Assembly (NCBI GenBank): GCA_018436095.1 | Contig: JAHDMJ010000008.1 | Coordinates: 294,518-358,517, forward strand | Direction of reading: 5' to 3' | From: Clostridia bacterium | Lineage (GTDB): Bacteria; Bacillota; Peptococcia; DRI-13; UBA5745 | DNA length: 64,000 bases | In this document: positions 1 through 9,451 of the stretch, one piece after another | How the letters are laid out: every line of letters starts with the position of its first letter | Numbering within the stretch: the first letter of the stretch is position 1 | Program-made: the position numbers and the translations under genes | The notes under the pieces: model-generated | Told to the model about the DNA's origin: nothing | What the model saw: the letters and a program-made list of their open reading frames with translations, nothing else | The model's database searches: none

Positions 1-369
1 TTGTTTACCATCACGCCGGAAGGCGGCACCACGGTGCTCAACGGCGCCGGATCTGCGGTAATGCTGGGTCAAAGCATCCGGGAATCCCGGGCTGTGGCGG
101 CTTACGGCAAAGCGGCGGAAATCAATCCCGGCAGCAATAGTTTTTATGTGATTACCGCCGAAGGGGTTAAGGAAATGAACAAGGATGAATCCGGCACAGT
201 GACTGCCTATGTTTTTGACGGCAAAGGCTATGGCCACGGCGTGGGCATGAGCCAGTGGGGAGCCATCGGCATGGCTCAGCAGGCCGGCATGACCTATGGA
301 CAAATCATTGAGCATTATTATAACCAGGGTAAAAACGACGGCCGTCTGGTGATCAAAACGGTGCAATAA
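1..369 (+). CDS. spoIID: SpoIID/LytB-family stage II sporulation protein D, C-terminal part
   Basis: This is the 3' end of a gene that begins before the window; only about 122 residues are visible. The segment GYGHGVGMSQWGAIGMAQ near residue 80, followed by a Tyr-rich helix, is the signature of the SpoIID/LytB domain. SpoIID is a lytic transglycosylase that works with SpoIIM and SpoIIP to remodel septal peptidoglycan during engulfment; this role is family knowledge. The upstream part, including any membrane anchor and catalytic residue, cannot be seen. It precedes queA-tgt-yajC-secDF, an order common in Clostridia. The TTG at position 1 is simply where the window begins and is not a real start. 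Confidence 0.85.
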   Translation: MFTITPEGGTTVLNGAGSAVMLGQSIRESRAVAAYGKAAEINPGSNSFYVITAEGVKEMNKDESGTVTAYVFDGKGYGHGVGMSQWGAIGMAQQAGMTYGQIIEHYYNQGKNDGRLVIKTVQ

Positions 370-446
370 GACGAGGGCACTAAAAGTCGCCCAAGTCAGC
401 CGGATGTACCATTTCTGCAAATTAATGTATAGAAAGGCTTTTATGG

Positions 447-1466
447 ATGGAAATTTCCTTATTTGATTACCTGTTGCCTAAAGAATTGATTGCCCAGCAC
501 CCTATGGAGCCCAGAGATCATTCCCGGATGCTGGTTTTGCCAAAGGATACAGGCCTGATCCACGACCGTTTTTATCATTTGCCTCAATATTTGCAGCCGG
601 GAGATTTGCTGGTATTTAACCATACCCGGGTATTGCCGGCCCGGCTTTTGGGCTATAAAGAAGGCAGCGGCGGCCAGGCGGAATGTTTTTTACTGCATCA
701 GGCGGCGCCGGGGCTATGGGATTGCCTGGTCAGGCCCGGCCGGCGGCTGCAGCCCGGCACCAGGCTGATTTTTGGCCAGGGAGAGATGAGGGGAACCATA
801 GAAGAGCGCAGGTCAGCAGGCGGCCGGCTGGTCCGTTTTGAGTGGCAGGGTGATTTTGAAGAGGTGCTTAACCAAGTAGGCCAGGTGCCGCTGCCTCCCT
901 ATATCCACGAAGACCTGGACGATCCGGAAAGGTACCAGACGGTATATGGAAATAAGGCGGGATCGGCGGCGGCTCCCACAGCGGGCTTGCATTTTACGGA
1001 GAATACCTTGGCGGAACTGAAAGCAATGGGCGTGGAGCTGGCGGAAGTATTGCTTCATGTGGGGCTGGGTACATTCCGGCCTGTGGAAGCCCAGAAGATT
1101 GAGGACCATAAGATGCATAAAGAGTATTATGAGGTCAGCAAAAAAACGGCGGCAGCAGTGAACCGGGCCAAGTCCGAAGGCCGCCGGGTTATCGCTGTGG
1201 GCACCACTGCCGTCAGAACCCTGGAATCCATGGGCCAGACGGGGAATTTGCGGCCGGGCCAGGGCTGGACGGATATTTTTATTTATCCCGGATACCGATT
1301 TAAGATTATTGACGGGCTGCTGACTAATTTCCATCTGCCTAAGTCTACGCTGCTGATGCTGGTCAGCGCTTTGGCCGGCAGAGAGCGGGTGTTGGCGGCT
1401 TATGAAGAAGCGGTTCGGGAGCAGTACCGGTTTTTCTCTTTTGGCGATTGCATGCTGCTACTATAA
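447..1466 (+). CDS. queA: S-adenosylmethionine:tRNA ribosyltransferase-isomerase QueA
   Basis: QueA transfers and isomerises the ribosyl group of SAM onto 7-aminomethyl-7-deazaguanine in tRNA, giving epoxyqueuosine. The protein has 339 residues, the usual length. Family motifs are visible: NHTRVLPARL (58-67), GQVPLPPYI (about 145-153) and AAPTAGLHFT (175-184), with a conserved FHLPKSTLLMLV segment near the C terminus. The ATG at 447 follows a GAAAGG ribosome site about 10 bases upstream. It lies 24 bases before tgt, which acts earlier in the same queuosine pathway, so the two are probably co-transcribed. Nothing odd was seen. Confidence 0.97.
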   Translation: MEISLFDYLLPKELIAQHPMEPRDHSRMLVLPKDTGLIHDRFYHLPQYLQPGDLLVFNHTRVLPARLLGYKEGSGGQAECFLLHQAAPGLWDCLVRPGRRLQPGTRLIFGQGEMRGTIEERRSAGGRLVRFEWQGDFEEVLNQVGQVPLPPYIHEDLDDPERYQTVYGNKAGSAAAPTAGLHFTENTLAELKAMGVELAEVLLHVGLGTFRPVEAQKIEDHKMHKEYYEVSKKTAAAVNRAKSEGRRVIAVGTTAVRTLESMGQTGNLRPGQGWTDIFIYPGYRFKIIDGLLTNFHLPKSTLLMLVSALAGRERVLAAYEEAVREQYRFFSFGDCMLLL

Positions 1467-1490
1467 TAGAAATGGAGAAGCAAAACGTAA

Positions 1491-2600
<1,110 letters not shown>

Positions 2601-2607
2601 AATAGGC

Positions 2608-2636
2608 TTGCATTCTTCGCCGCTACAATGTATTAT
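2608..2636 (+). promoter_or_regulatory. Candidate sigma-A promoter of yajC
   Basis: TTGCAT (2608-2613) is followed by a 17-base spacer and TATTAT (2631-2636). It sits 44 bases before yajC and just after the tgt stop codon, so yajC can be transcribed independently of queA-tgt. Confidence 0.6.
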
Positions 2637-2679
2637 TTTCTTTGGAGAGTTTTTGTATTATATTTAAGGAGGTTTTTAA

Positions 2680-3048
2680 ATGGGCCAATATGGAAGCCTC
2701 ATCTGGATCGTCGTTATGGTGGCCATGATGTATTTTCTCATTCTGCGTCCCCAGAAAAAGCAGCAAAAAGAAAGAGCGACGATGATGGATAGCCTGAAGA
2801 AGGGAGATCGGGTAGTGACCATCGGCGGTATCCATGGTATCGTCAGAGGGATCAAGGAAGACCGGATTACCTTGGAAATTGCTTCAGAAGTTTATGTCCA
2901 TTTCGCCAAGTCGGCTATCGGCAGCATTTTACGCAGTGAAACCAAGGCTTCAAAAACACCGGAGCCTGAGGTATTGCCGGACGAAGATATGGCAGATGCT
3001 GATTATGTCATTGATCAGGATCAGGACGACGATCAAGAGAATCGTTAA
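2680..3048 (+). CDS. yajC: Preprotein translocase subunit YajC
   Basis: YajC is a small membrane partner of the SecDF complex at the Sec translocon. The 122-aa protein has one N-terminal transmembrane helix (about residues 6-24), then LRPQKKQQKE and a cytoplasmic domain with the family segment LKKGDRVVTIGGIHGIV. The C terminus is very acidic (DQDQDDDQ). A strong AAGGAGG site precedes the ATG. A terminator and a fresh promoter separate it from secD, so the three partners are adjacent but are two transcription units. Confidence 0.95.
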   Translation: MGQYGSLIWIVVMVAMMYFLILRPQKKQQKERATMMDSLKKGDRVVTIGGIHGIVRGIKEDRITLEIASEVYVHFAKSAIGSILRSETKASKTPEPEVLPDEDMADADYVIDQDQDDDQENR

Positions 3049-3070
3049 AGGGAAGACTTCCTTAATGACG

Positions 3071-3099
3071 GCGCGAACCGCCAGGGTTCGCGCTTTTTA
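3071..3099 (+). terminator. Rho-independent terminator after yajC
   Basis: Arms GCGCGAACC (3071-3079) and GGTTCGCGC (3085-3093) form a perfect 9-bp stem with a 5-base loop, followed by five T residues. Confidence 0.9.
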
Positions 3100-3101
3100 T
3101 T

Positions 3102-3130
3102 TTGACAAAGCTAATGAACAGCCATATAAT
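3102..3130 (+). promoter_or_regulatory. Consensus sigma-A promoter of secDF
   Basis: TTGACA (3102-3107), a 17-base spacer and TATAAT (3125-3130) match both hexamers exactly. It begins three bases after the yajC terminator T-tract and drives secD-secF. Confidence 0.92.
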
Positions 3131-3198
3131 ATTGCAGTAATACTGTTGCCGGATTTTAATTCGTAAATAGTATAATCCATGATGGAGGAGGACGAGCA

Positions 3199-4494
3199 AT
3201 GAAAACCGGAAAGACGGCGGCCGTCATATTGGTCCTGATCCTGACAATAGTCAGCGGTTATTTGGGCATGACCTATTTAGGCAGCTATCTGAAGCTGGGT
3301 CTGGATCTAAAAGGCGGCGCTCAAGTCCGGGTGCAGGCCACCACGGATGTAACCCAGGCGGAGATGGATAAAGTTATGTCGATTATGAATCTTCGTATTA
3401 ATAGTTTGGGAGTAACGGAGCCCACCATACAGCAGGAAGGTAATAACCGGGTACTGATTGAACTGCCGGGGGTTCAGGATCCCGAGGAAGCTATTGCCAT
3501 GATCGGTAAGACAGCTTATCTGACCTTCCGCACCTTTGATGAGGCAGGCAATCAAACCGTCATTTTAGACGGCAGCCATCTGGCCAGCGCTACAGAAGCT
3601 ATACAGTCAAGCAATCGTCCCGGGGCGATTAAAACTGACGAATATGTGGTCAGGCTGGAATTTGATGATGAGGGCAAGAAAATCTTTGCCGATACCACCA
3701 AAATGCTGGTGGAGTCTTATCCTGAGTTGACTATTGAAGGCGCCCTGTCAAAGGGCGATATGCGGCGCAACATCGCTATTTATTTGGATGAGGAAATGAT
3801 TTCTTTTCCCTTTGTCAGCACGGCCATTCCTACCGGTGACGCGGTGATTACAGGCTACAGCTCCTTACAGGATGCCCGTCAGCTAGCCTTGCTCCTGCAA
3901 TCCGGCGCTTTGCCGGTGCCGGTGGAGATTGTAGAGAAAAGGACTATCGGTCCCACCCTGGGCGCTGATTCCATTGAAAAAAGCCAGAAGGCCGGTATAG
4001 TAGGTCTTGTTTTGGTAGTGATTTTTATGATAGTGGTGTACAGGCTCCCCGGTGTTATTGCCGGCTTTTCCCTGGTCCTTTATACAGTGCTTCTGATGGC
4101 CTCTATGGCTTTAATTAAAGCCACTCTGACCTTGCCGGGCATATTGGGTATTGTGCTGACCATAGGCATGTGTGTGGACTCCAATATCATCATTTACGAA
4201 CGGCTGAAGGATGAGCTGAGCCGGGGCAAGACTCTGCGGGCTTCGATTAACGCCGGCTTTTCCAGGGCCTTGTGGACGATTATCGACTCAAATGTCACCA
4301 CGCTGATTGCCGCTGCCGTACTATTCTGGAAAGGCACCGGCAGCATCAAGGGATTTGCCGTTACCTTAAGCCTGGGTATTCTGATCAGCATGTTTACCGC
4401 TATCGTTTACACCCGGTTCCTGCTGAAAAATGTGGCTGAGTCTGGTATGTTTACCAATCCCTGGTTATATGGCGGGAAAGGAGCAGGAAAATGA
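3199..4494 (+). CDS. secD: Protein translocase subunit SecD
   Basis: SecD is an RND-type membrane protein that uses the proton gradient to pull exported proteins through SecYEG. The 431-aa protein has an N-terminal transmembrane helix (about 8-27), the family opening LGLDLKGGAQVRVQ, an extracytoplasmic P1 region to about residue 255, then a block of five transmembrane segments containing CVDSNIIIYERLKDE. A GGAGGAGGACG site precedes the ATG at 3199. It overlaps secF by 4 bases, which indicates translational coupling. SecD and SecF are separate proteins here, unlike the fused SecDF of Bacillus. Confidence 0.97.
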   Translation: MKTGKTAAVILVLILTIVSGYLGMTYLGSYLKLGLDLKGGAQVRVQATTDVTQAEMDKVMSIMNLRINSLGVTEPTIQQEGNNRVLIELPGVQDPEEAIAMIGKTAYLTFRTFDEAGNQTVILDGSHLASATEAIQSSNRPGAIKTDEYVVRLEFDDEGKKIFADTTKMLVESYPELTIEGALSKGDMRRNIAIYLDEEMISFPFVSTAIPTGDAVITGYSSLQDARQLALLLQSGALPVPVEIVEKRTIGPTLGADSIEKSQKAGIVGLVLVVIFMIVVYRLPGVIAGFSLVLYTVLLMASMALIKATLTLPGILGIVLTIGMCVDSNIIIYERLKDELSRGKTLRASINAGFSRALWTIIDSNVTTLIAAAVLFWKGTGSIKGFAVTLSLGILISMFTAIVYTRFLLKNVAESGMFTNPWLYGGKGAGK

Positions 4495-5354
4495 ATATCA
4501 ATTTTTATAAAAACCGTAAGATCTACTATATAATCTCTGCTCTGCTTATCGTCGCCGGTTTGGTTTCACTATTAGCCCAAGGTCTAAACCAAGGCATTGA
4601 TTTTCAAAGCGGTACTTTGCTGGATTTGAAATTCAGCAGCGAGGCCGTTACTATGGAACAAGTCAGAGATGTGCTGAAAGAAGACGGTCTGGACAACAGC
4701 ACCATCATCCAGGACGGCGAAGGCACCTATATCATCAAGTCCGTTGAGATAGATGAGGCTACCCAAAATAAGATCCTGGATGCTTTCAAAGAGACGCTGG
4801 GTGAATATGAATTAAAGCGCATAGAAAGCGTCGGCCCTATTGTCGGCAAGGAATTGACCCGCAATGGTTTAATTGCCTTGGCTCTGGCCGCAGCCTTGAT
4901 GCTTGTTTATATTTCCCTGCGTTTCCAGTGGAAATTTGCAGTATCCGCCATCTTGTGCCTGCTCCATGACGTTATCATTATGCTGGGCTTTTTCTCAATC
5001 TTCCAGTATGAAGTGGAGAGCTCATTTATCGCTGCGGTATTGACCATTATCGGTTATTCCATCAACAATACCATCGTCGTTTTTGACCGTATTCGCGAGA
5101 ACATGAAGGTTAACAGCAAAATGAAAGGCAATGAGCTGGTCAATGCCAGTATCAGTCAAACTTTGACCCGCTCCGTCAATATGTCCCTGACCGTGGTCTT
5201 GGTGTTGTTATGCCTGATTTTCCTGGGCGGCGAAACCACCCGGGTCTTTGCCATCGCTTTGATTGTAGGCAACGTGGCCGGCTTTTATTCTTCCGTATTT
5301 ATTTCCGGCAACCTTTGGCTGGAATTTAAGCCCGACGGAATCAAGATAGACTGA
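4491..5354 (+). CDS. secF: Protein translocase subunit SecF
   Basis: SecF is the second half of the SecDF motor. The 287-aa protein has an N-terminal transmembrane helix, the signature NQGIDFQSGTLLDLKF (about residues 33-48), a small periplasm-facing domain and five more transmembrane helices with IGYSINNTIVVFDRIREN. Its ATG overlaps the end of secD (ATGA), and the secD tail carries an AAGGAG site. A terminator follows within about 40 bases, which closes the operon. Confidence 0.97.
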   Translation: MNINFYKNRKIYYIISALLIVAGLVSLLAQGLNQGIDFQSGTLLDLKFSSEAVTMEQVRDVLKEDGLDNSTIIQDGEGTYIIKSVEIDEATQNKILDAFKETLGEYELKRIESVGPIVGKELTRNGLIALALAAALMLVYISLRFQWKFAVSAILCLLHDVIIMLGFFSIFQYEVESSFIAAVLTIIGYSINNTIVVFDRIRENMKVNSKMKGNELVNASISQTLTRSVNMSLTVVLVLLCLIFLGGETTRVFAIALIVGNVAGFYSSVFISGNLWLEFKPDGIKID

Positions 5355-5394
5355 TCACCGCCTGCATTATAGACGCTAAATGACAAACAAGAAA

Positions 5395-5438
5395 AATCCG
5401 GGATTTGCGGCAGTTCAGCGAATTCCGGATTTTTTTTG
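5395..5438 (+). terminator. Rho-independent terminator after secF
   Basis: Arms AATCCGGGATT (5395-5405) and AATTCCGGATT (5421-5431) pair with one G-U. A run of eight T residues ends the structure. Confidence 0.88.
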
Positions 5439-5519
5439 TAGAAAATATTTTGCTAAATTGCCAACTTTGTACATATATTCTTCTTGAGAGGTAAGAATAG
5501 ACCTCAGGAGGTGGCTACA

Positions 5520-6695
5520 TTGAAGACGAACAAAAAAATCAAGGGTCTGGTTTCTATTGCCCTGGCCTTGCTTATCTTTGCTTGCCCTCTGGCAGAGTCT
5601 AAGGCTTTGGCTACGGCTCAATTGCCGGTGGAAGTGGAGGCGGAGTCGGCTATCGTTATGGAAGTCAGTACGGGAATGGTGCTCTATGAAAAGGAAATCC
5701 AGGAGCGTCATTATCCTGCCAGTACAACGAAGCTGATGACCCTGCTTTTGGCGGTGGAAGCGGTGGAAAGGGGAGAAGCAAGCTGGGAGGACCGGGTAAC
5801 GGCCAGCGCTTTGGCTGAATCTTACGGCGGTTCCCAGATTTTTTTGGCGGAAGGAGAAATTCTTACTTTAAAAGAGCTGGCTCTGGGAGTAGCTTTAGCT
5901 TCCGGCAATGACGCGGCGGTGGCCATAGCCGAATATTTGGCCGGCAGTCACGGCGCTTTTGTGGAGAAAATGAATGAAAGAGCGAAAGAGCTGGGCATGG
6001 AAGGCAGTCATTTTGTCAATGCCAATGGTCTGCACGACGAAAACCATTACACTACTGCCTGGGATCTCTGTCTGCTGGCCCGGGAGGCAGTAAAGCATCC
6101 CGATCTTTTGGAAATGACGGCTCTTAAACACTATAGGATTAGAGAGCATACCAGCAGGCCTTTCCAATACGACAACAAAAATAAATTGCTTTGGGAATTT
6201 GAAGGAGCCAAAGGGCTGAAAACCGGCTGGACTTTGGAAGCCGGCTACTGTCTGGTGGGTTATGCCCAGCGTCAGGGCCTGAGCCTGGTTTCCGTGGTGC
6301 TGCAAAGCCCTAAGGCCAAAGGCCATACCAATGATACGAAAACCTTGCTAAACTGGGCCTTTAATACCTATGTCAATTATAAGCCGGCTCCCCAGGAGAT
6401 TCCTCAAATCATTATTAATGTCAATAAGGGAAAGGTGTCCCAAATTCAAGGGCTTTTGCCGGATCAGTGGGGCATACCGGCGGTGAAGGGCCAGGAAACC
6501 ATTCTTCATTATACCTGGGAGGGACCGGAACATATTTCAGCCCCTTATGACAATAGCCAGCCCTTAGGCTACCTGCTGGTTGCCAATGACCAGGAGCAAT
6601 TATTAGTTAAGCTGCCGGTACGCGGCGATCAATCGGTGGAAAGGGCTAACATGGGTTTTATGATGAAAAATATTTTTACAAATTTACTTTCCTGA
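5520..6695 (+). CDS. dacF: D-alanyl-D-alanine carboxypeptidase DacF (penicillin-binding protein)
   Basis: This is a peptidase S11 enzyme that trims the terminal D-Ala of peptidoglycan stem peptides. In spore formers, DacF acts in the forespore on the germ-cell wall and cortex. From the TTG at 5520 the protein has 391 residues: a signal peptide (about 1-32), SxxK as STTK (Ser68, Lys71), SGN (128-130) and KTG (234-236), then a C-terminal beta domain. TTG is chosen because AGGAGGTGG lies six bases upstream; the earlier in-frame TTG at 5484 has no such site. It directly precedes spoIIAA, as in Bacillus, but a sigma-H-type promoter lies between them. Confidence 0.93.
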   Translation: MKTNKKIKGLVSIALALLIFACPLAESKALATAQLPVEVEAESAIVMEVSTGMVLYEKEIQERHYPASTTKLMTLLLAVEAVERGEASWEDRVTASALAESYGGSQIFLAEGEILTLKELALGVALASGNDAAVAIAEYLAGSHGAFVEKMNERAKELGMEGSHFVNANGLHDENHYTTAWDLCLLAREAVKHPDLLEMTALKHYRIREHTSRPFQYDNKNKLLWEFEGAKGLKTGWTLEAGYCLVGYAQRQGLSLVSVVLQSPKAKGHTNDTKTLLNWAFNTYVNYKPAPQEIPQIIINVNKGKVSQIQGLLPDQWGIPAVKGQETILHYTWEGPEHISAPYDNSQPLGYLLVANDQEQLLVKLPVRGDQSVERANMGFMMKNIFTNLLS

Positions 6696-6698
6696 TTT

Positions 6699-6727
6699 GC
6701 AGGATACTGGTAAAATATGGAGAATAA
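6699..6727 (+). promoter_or_regulatory. Candidate sigma-H promoter of the spoIIA operon
   Basis: GCAGGATAC (6699-6707), an 11-base spacer and GGAGAATAA (6719-6727) match the Bacillus sigma-H pattern RNAGGAWWW-N11/12-RNNGAATWW at all but one position. This is where the spoIIA operon is expected to be switched on at the start of sporulation. Confidence 0.72.
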
Positions 6728-6768
6728 GCATATAATGATGAATAGACAAACTACTAGGAGGTAATGGG

Positions 6769-7122
6769 ATGGCCTTAAAACTAGAATGCCGGAATGATGC
6801 GCTGCTGGTCTGGGTCAATGGCGATTTCGACCTGGTATCAGCCGCAGAGTTCCGGCAAAAGGTGGATACGGCTTTGGAGGATCAAAGGCCGAGGCATTTG
6901 ATTGTCAATATGTCCAGAATGACCTTCATGGATAGCTCCGGCCTTGGTGTGCTCCTGGGGAGACTAAAGCTCATACAAAACCGGAAAGGAAGGATGTTTT
7001 TGACCGGCGTACGGCCAGAAGTGCTAAAAGTATTAAATTTGTCAGGGATCATACCTCTTTTGCAGATAACGAAGACAGAGGATGAGGCTATGGCGTTGCT
7101 GCGAAAGGGGGCCGTGAAATGA
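6769..7122 (+). CDS. spoIIAA: Anti-anti-sigma factor SpoIIAA
   Basis: SpoIIAA is a STAS-domain protein. When unphosphorylated it binds SpoIIAB and releases sigma-F in the forespore; SpoIIAB phosphorylates it, and SpoIIE (not in this window) removes the phosphate. The 117-aa protein has the phospho-site loop FMDSSGLGVLLGR, with Ser56 as the expected target (equivalent to Bacillus Ser58). The ATG follows AGGAGG at a good distance. It overlaps spoIIAB by 4 bases. Confidence 0.96.
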   Translation: MALKLECRNDALLVWVNGDFDLVSAAEFRQKVDTALEDQRPRHLIVNMSRMTFMDSSGLGVLLGRLKLIQNRKGRMFLTGVRPEVLKVLNLSGIIPLLQITKTEDEAMALLRKGAVK

Positions 7123-7583
7123 ACAGGGACAAGCTTAAAATGAATTCCGTAATGATGACAATGCAGAGCAAAGCAGTAAATGTAGGCTTAGCCCGATCCA
7201 TGGTGGCGGCCTTGGCCTCCCAGTGCGATGCGGTTACCGTTAACGCTTTAGAGGAGCTGAAGGTGGCCGTATCGGAGGCGGTATCGAATGCCATTATCCA
7301 TGGGTATGAGAATCAGGAGGACAAGCAGTTGATCCTGCGGGCTGATCTGCTGGAAGACGGCATACTGATTGCCGTAGAAGATGAAGGGGTAGGAATAGCT
7401 AATATTGCTCAGGCTATGGAGCCGTCTTATTCCCAGGATCCGGAGCGGATGGGTCTGGGCTTTGCGTTCATGCAGTCGTTCACTGATCGCTTAGAGGTAG
7501 AATCCGCTCCCGGCCGGGGCACCACGGTCAGAATGTTTAAATATTTCTGCCAGGGAGATCAGAAAAACGCTTGTCAGGCTTAG
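7119..7583 (+). CDS. spoIIAB: Anti-sigma-F factor / serine kinase SpoIIAB
   Basis: SpoIIAB holds sigma-F inactive and phosphorylates SpoIIAA. The 154-aa protein is a GHKL ATPase with the N-box ELKVAVSEAVSNAIIHGY, the G1 box VEDEGVGI and the G2 region GLGFAFMQSFTD...GRGTTVRM. It starts on an ATGA overlap with spoIIAA and ends right before sigF, so all three are translated from one message. The length is near that of the Bacillus protein. Confidence 0.96.
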   Translation: MNRDKLKMNSVMMTMQSKAVNVGLARSMVAALASQCDAVTVNALEELKVAVSEAVSNAIIHGYENQEDKQLILRADLLEDGILIAVEDEGVGIANIAQAMEPSYSQDPERMGLGFAFMQSFTDRLEVESAPGRGTTVRMFKYFCQGDQKNACQA

Positions 7584-7592
7584 GTGGGGATC

Positions 7593-8354
7593 ATGGGCTA
7601 TACAGAGATGAATTTACCCCGCTATCCCAGGCTCTCCGATGAAGAGATGGTGCATAATCTCAACGCCGCCCGGCAGGGAGATGAAGAGGCCCGAGAACGC
7701 CTGATTCAAGGCAACTTGCGTCTGGTTTTTACCATAGCCTCCCGTTTTCAGGGCCGGGGCCCGGAGAGAGAAGACCTTTTTCAAATAGGGGTTATCGGAT
7801 TGATCAAAGCCATTGATCGCTTTGACCTTTCCTTTGACGTCAAATTTTCTACCTATGCCGTTCCCATGATCCTGGGAGAAATCAAACGTTTCTTGCGGGA
7901 TGACGGCCCTGTTAAGGTCAGCCGGTCTTATAAAGACAATCTCCGCCTGATCCGCCAGGCCCAAAGCAAGTTGGAAGAGGAACTGGGCCGGGAGCCAACT
8001 TTAGCCGAGCTGGAAGAAAAGCTGGACATGCCCAGGGAGGTGTTGATCAATAGCCTGGAGGCCACCAGCCTGCCGGTTTCCCTTTATGAGTCTGTGAATA
8101 ATGATCAACAGGATCCTTTATACCGCTTGGATCAAATTCGCAGCCAGGATGATGAGGAAAACACTTTCCGCAGGCTGATTCTGGAAGAGGCTCTGGACCA
8201 GTTGGCGCCCCGGGAGAAAGAGATCATCAGGATGAGGTTCTTTGAGGACAAAACTCAGGCTCAGGTGGCCGCCAAGTTGGGCTTGTCTCAAGTGCAGATA
8301 TCCCGCCTGGAGAAAAGCATTTTGGCCCGTTGCCGCGCCTTTTTGAAGGAGTGA
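7593..8354 (+). CDS. sigF: RNA polymerase sigma-F factor (SpoIIAC)
   Basis: This is the forespore-specific sigma factor that starts the early forespore programme. Region 2 is complete (GNLRLVFTIASRF, REDLFQIGVIGLIKAIDRFD, FSTYAVPMILGEIKRFLRDD), region 3 follows, and region 4 ends in LAPREKEIIRMRFFEDKTQAQVAAKLGLSQVQISRLEK (read as separate motifs). The start is uncertain: a GTG at 7584 abuts the spoIIAB stop, while ATG 7593 (253 aa, chosen) sits behind GGTGGGG with a short gap, and ATG 7608 is also possible. It is the last gene of the spoIIA operon. Confidence 0.95.
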   Translation: MGYTEMNLPRYPRLSDEEMVHNLNAARQGDEEARERLIQGNLRLVFTIASRFQGRGPEREDLFQIGVIGLIKAIDRFDLSFDVKFSTYAVPMILGEIKRFLRDDGPVKVSRSYKDNLRLIRQAQSKLEEELGREPTLAELEEKLDMPREVLINSLEATSLPVSLYESVNNDQQDPLYRLDQIRSQDDEENTFRRLILEEALDQLAPREKEIIRMRFFEDKTQAQVAAKLGLSQVQISRLEKSILARCRAFLKE

Positions 8355-8414
8355 GGCGGGTTGTATGCAGTCTCGGCTTAGGGTGTCCACGGCGCTGAGG
8401 CCTGGGCTCTCTGT

Positions 8415-8560
8415 TCAAAAAACGAGGTAGTGCAGCAATATTGAAAGGATATATGCAGATTTTTTGTTAGATATGCGCATATGCAGAACGAATATACCAA
8501 ATTATGCATATCTGCCCTTTCGCTTAATGCATTATCTCTTTTTTGCTCACTTGATTTTTC
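8415..8560 (+). repeat. MITE-like palindromic element, copy 1 (eroded)
   Basis: About 146 bases of AT-rich DNA begin with CAAAAAACGAGGTAGTG, which matches the left end of a second element at 52000 with one mismatch in 17. The right end (TTTGCTCACTTGATTTTT) is a weakened inverted copy. Inside are palindromic ATATGCGCATAT and further ATGCAT runs, paralleled in copy 2. It has no coding capacity. It lies in the 400-base gap between sigF and spoVAC; the rest of that gap holds only the spoVAC promoter. Confidence 0.5.
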
Positions 8561-8682
8561 CTAAGGAAGGGATGGGTTGCCTTGTCGAACGTCCGCAGCC
8601 GTCCAAATTACCTTGATTAATTAAATTCTATCTTCTCAATTTGGCCGGCGAGGAGTGAGTGAGACTAATCTGCCCTGCTTTC

Positions 8683-8711
8683 GTATAAACTCCGGCAAAT
8701 AGTGGATACTA
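8683..8711 (+). promoter_or_regulatory. Candidate sigma-F/sigma-G promoter of spoVAC
   Basis: GTATA (8683-8687), a 17-base spacer and GATACTA (8705-8711) fit the forespore pattern GHATR-N17-CATWHTA with one mismatch (first base of the -10). It is 44 bases before the spoVAC start, as expected for a forespore gene. Confidence 0.62.
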
Positions 8712-8754
8712 TATTTAGTATGGATTGAAGACTATTAGCTGGAGGGCGCATCGT

Positions 8755-9369
8755 ATGGCTAAAGATCAAAAAAGTAAATTAGCTCCTGAGGATTTGCAGC
8801 AGAAGGAAAAAATCCGGCGGCAGCATCAAGAGGTACTGGCTCAGGAAGCCAAAGCTACCGATGAGGCAGAGAAAGAAAAGCTGCGGAATCAGCGGCTGGC
8901 TCTGGAAAAAGATCTATCAGATATCCAGAAAAAGATGCAAAAAACATATTTAGATAACATTAAGGATATGCCCACGCCTGTCCCCTGGTTTAAGAATATG
9001 GTGATGGCTTTTGTCATAGGCGGTCTGATCTGTACCTGTTCCCAGGCCTTAAATATGTGGTTCTCCGGCAAAGGCCTGGATGAAAAAATGGCCAATGCCG
9101 CTGTTATCAGCATTCTGATCGTCATCACCGGTATTTTAACCGGTATCGGCATTTTTGATGAAATCGGCAGAAGGGCGGGGGCAGGTACCATTGTACCCGT
9201 CACCGGTTTTGCCAACTCCATTGTATCCGCCGCTCTGGAGTTTAAGAAGGAAGGCTTTATTTACGGAGTGGGTTATAAACTCTTTACGGTAGCCGGCCCT
9301 GTGGTTGTATACGGTACTGTTGTTTCCGCTATTATTGGTATAGTGTATTTTTTCATGGGCGCCAAATAA
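8755..9369 (+). CDS. spoVAC: Stage V sporulation protein AC with a long charged N-terminal extension
   Basis: SpoVAC is an inner-membrane channel component that moves dipicolinic acid during spore formation and germination. The membrane part is typical: MVMAFVIGGLICTCSQALNMW, several helices, TGILTGIGIFDEIGRRAGAGTIVPVTGFANS and a C-terminal helix. From ATG 8755 (GGAGGG site) it has 204 residues, about 50 more than usual. The extra residues 5-70 are highly charged (Glu, Lys, Arg, Gln) and look helical or coiled-coil. The spoVAD and spoVAE partners are not next to it but lie at 33.6-35.0 kb. Family identity is firm; the role of the extension is unknown. Confidence 0.93.
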   Translation: MAKDQKSKLAPEDLQQKEKIRRQHQEVLAQEAKATDEAEKEKLRNQRLALEKDLSDIQKKMQKTYLDNIKDMPTPVPWFKNMVMAFVIGGLICTCSQALNMWFSGKGLDEKMANAAVISILIVITGILTGIGIFDEIGRRAGAGTIVPVTGFANSIVSAALEFKKEGFIYGVGYKLFTVAGPVVVYGTVVSAIIGIVYFFMGAK

Positions 9370-9390
9370 AAACCAATCAGGATTAACTAA

Positions 9391-9439
9391 AAAACAGGGT
9401 ATGCCGTCAAGCTTTTTGCTTGCAGGCATACCCTGTTTT
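9391..9439. terminator. Bidirectional terminator between spoVAC and the chemoreceptor gene
   Basis: A 15-bp stem pairs 9391-9405 (AAAACAGGGTATGCC) with 9425-9439 (GGCATACCCTGTTTT), with A/T tracts on both sides. It serves the convergent genes spoVAC (+) and the methyl-accepting protein (-). Confidence 0.88.
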
Positions 9440-9451
9440 TATTTCGTTTTA

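Noticed and set aside
813-1334. 173-codon frame antisense to queA
   Set aside because: Lies wholly inside a typical queA; composition is that of a shadow frame.
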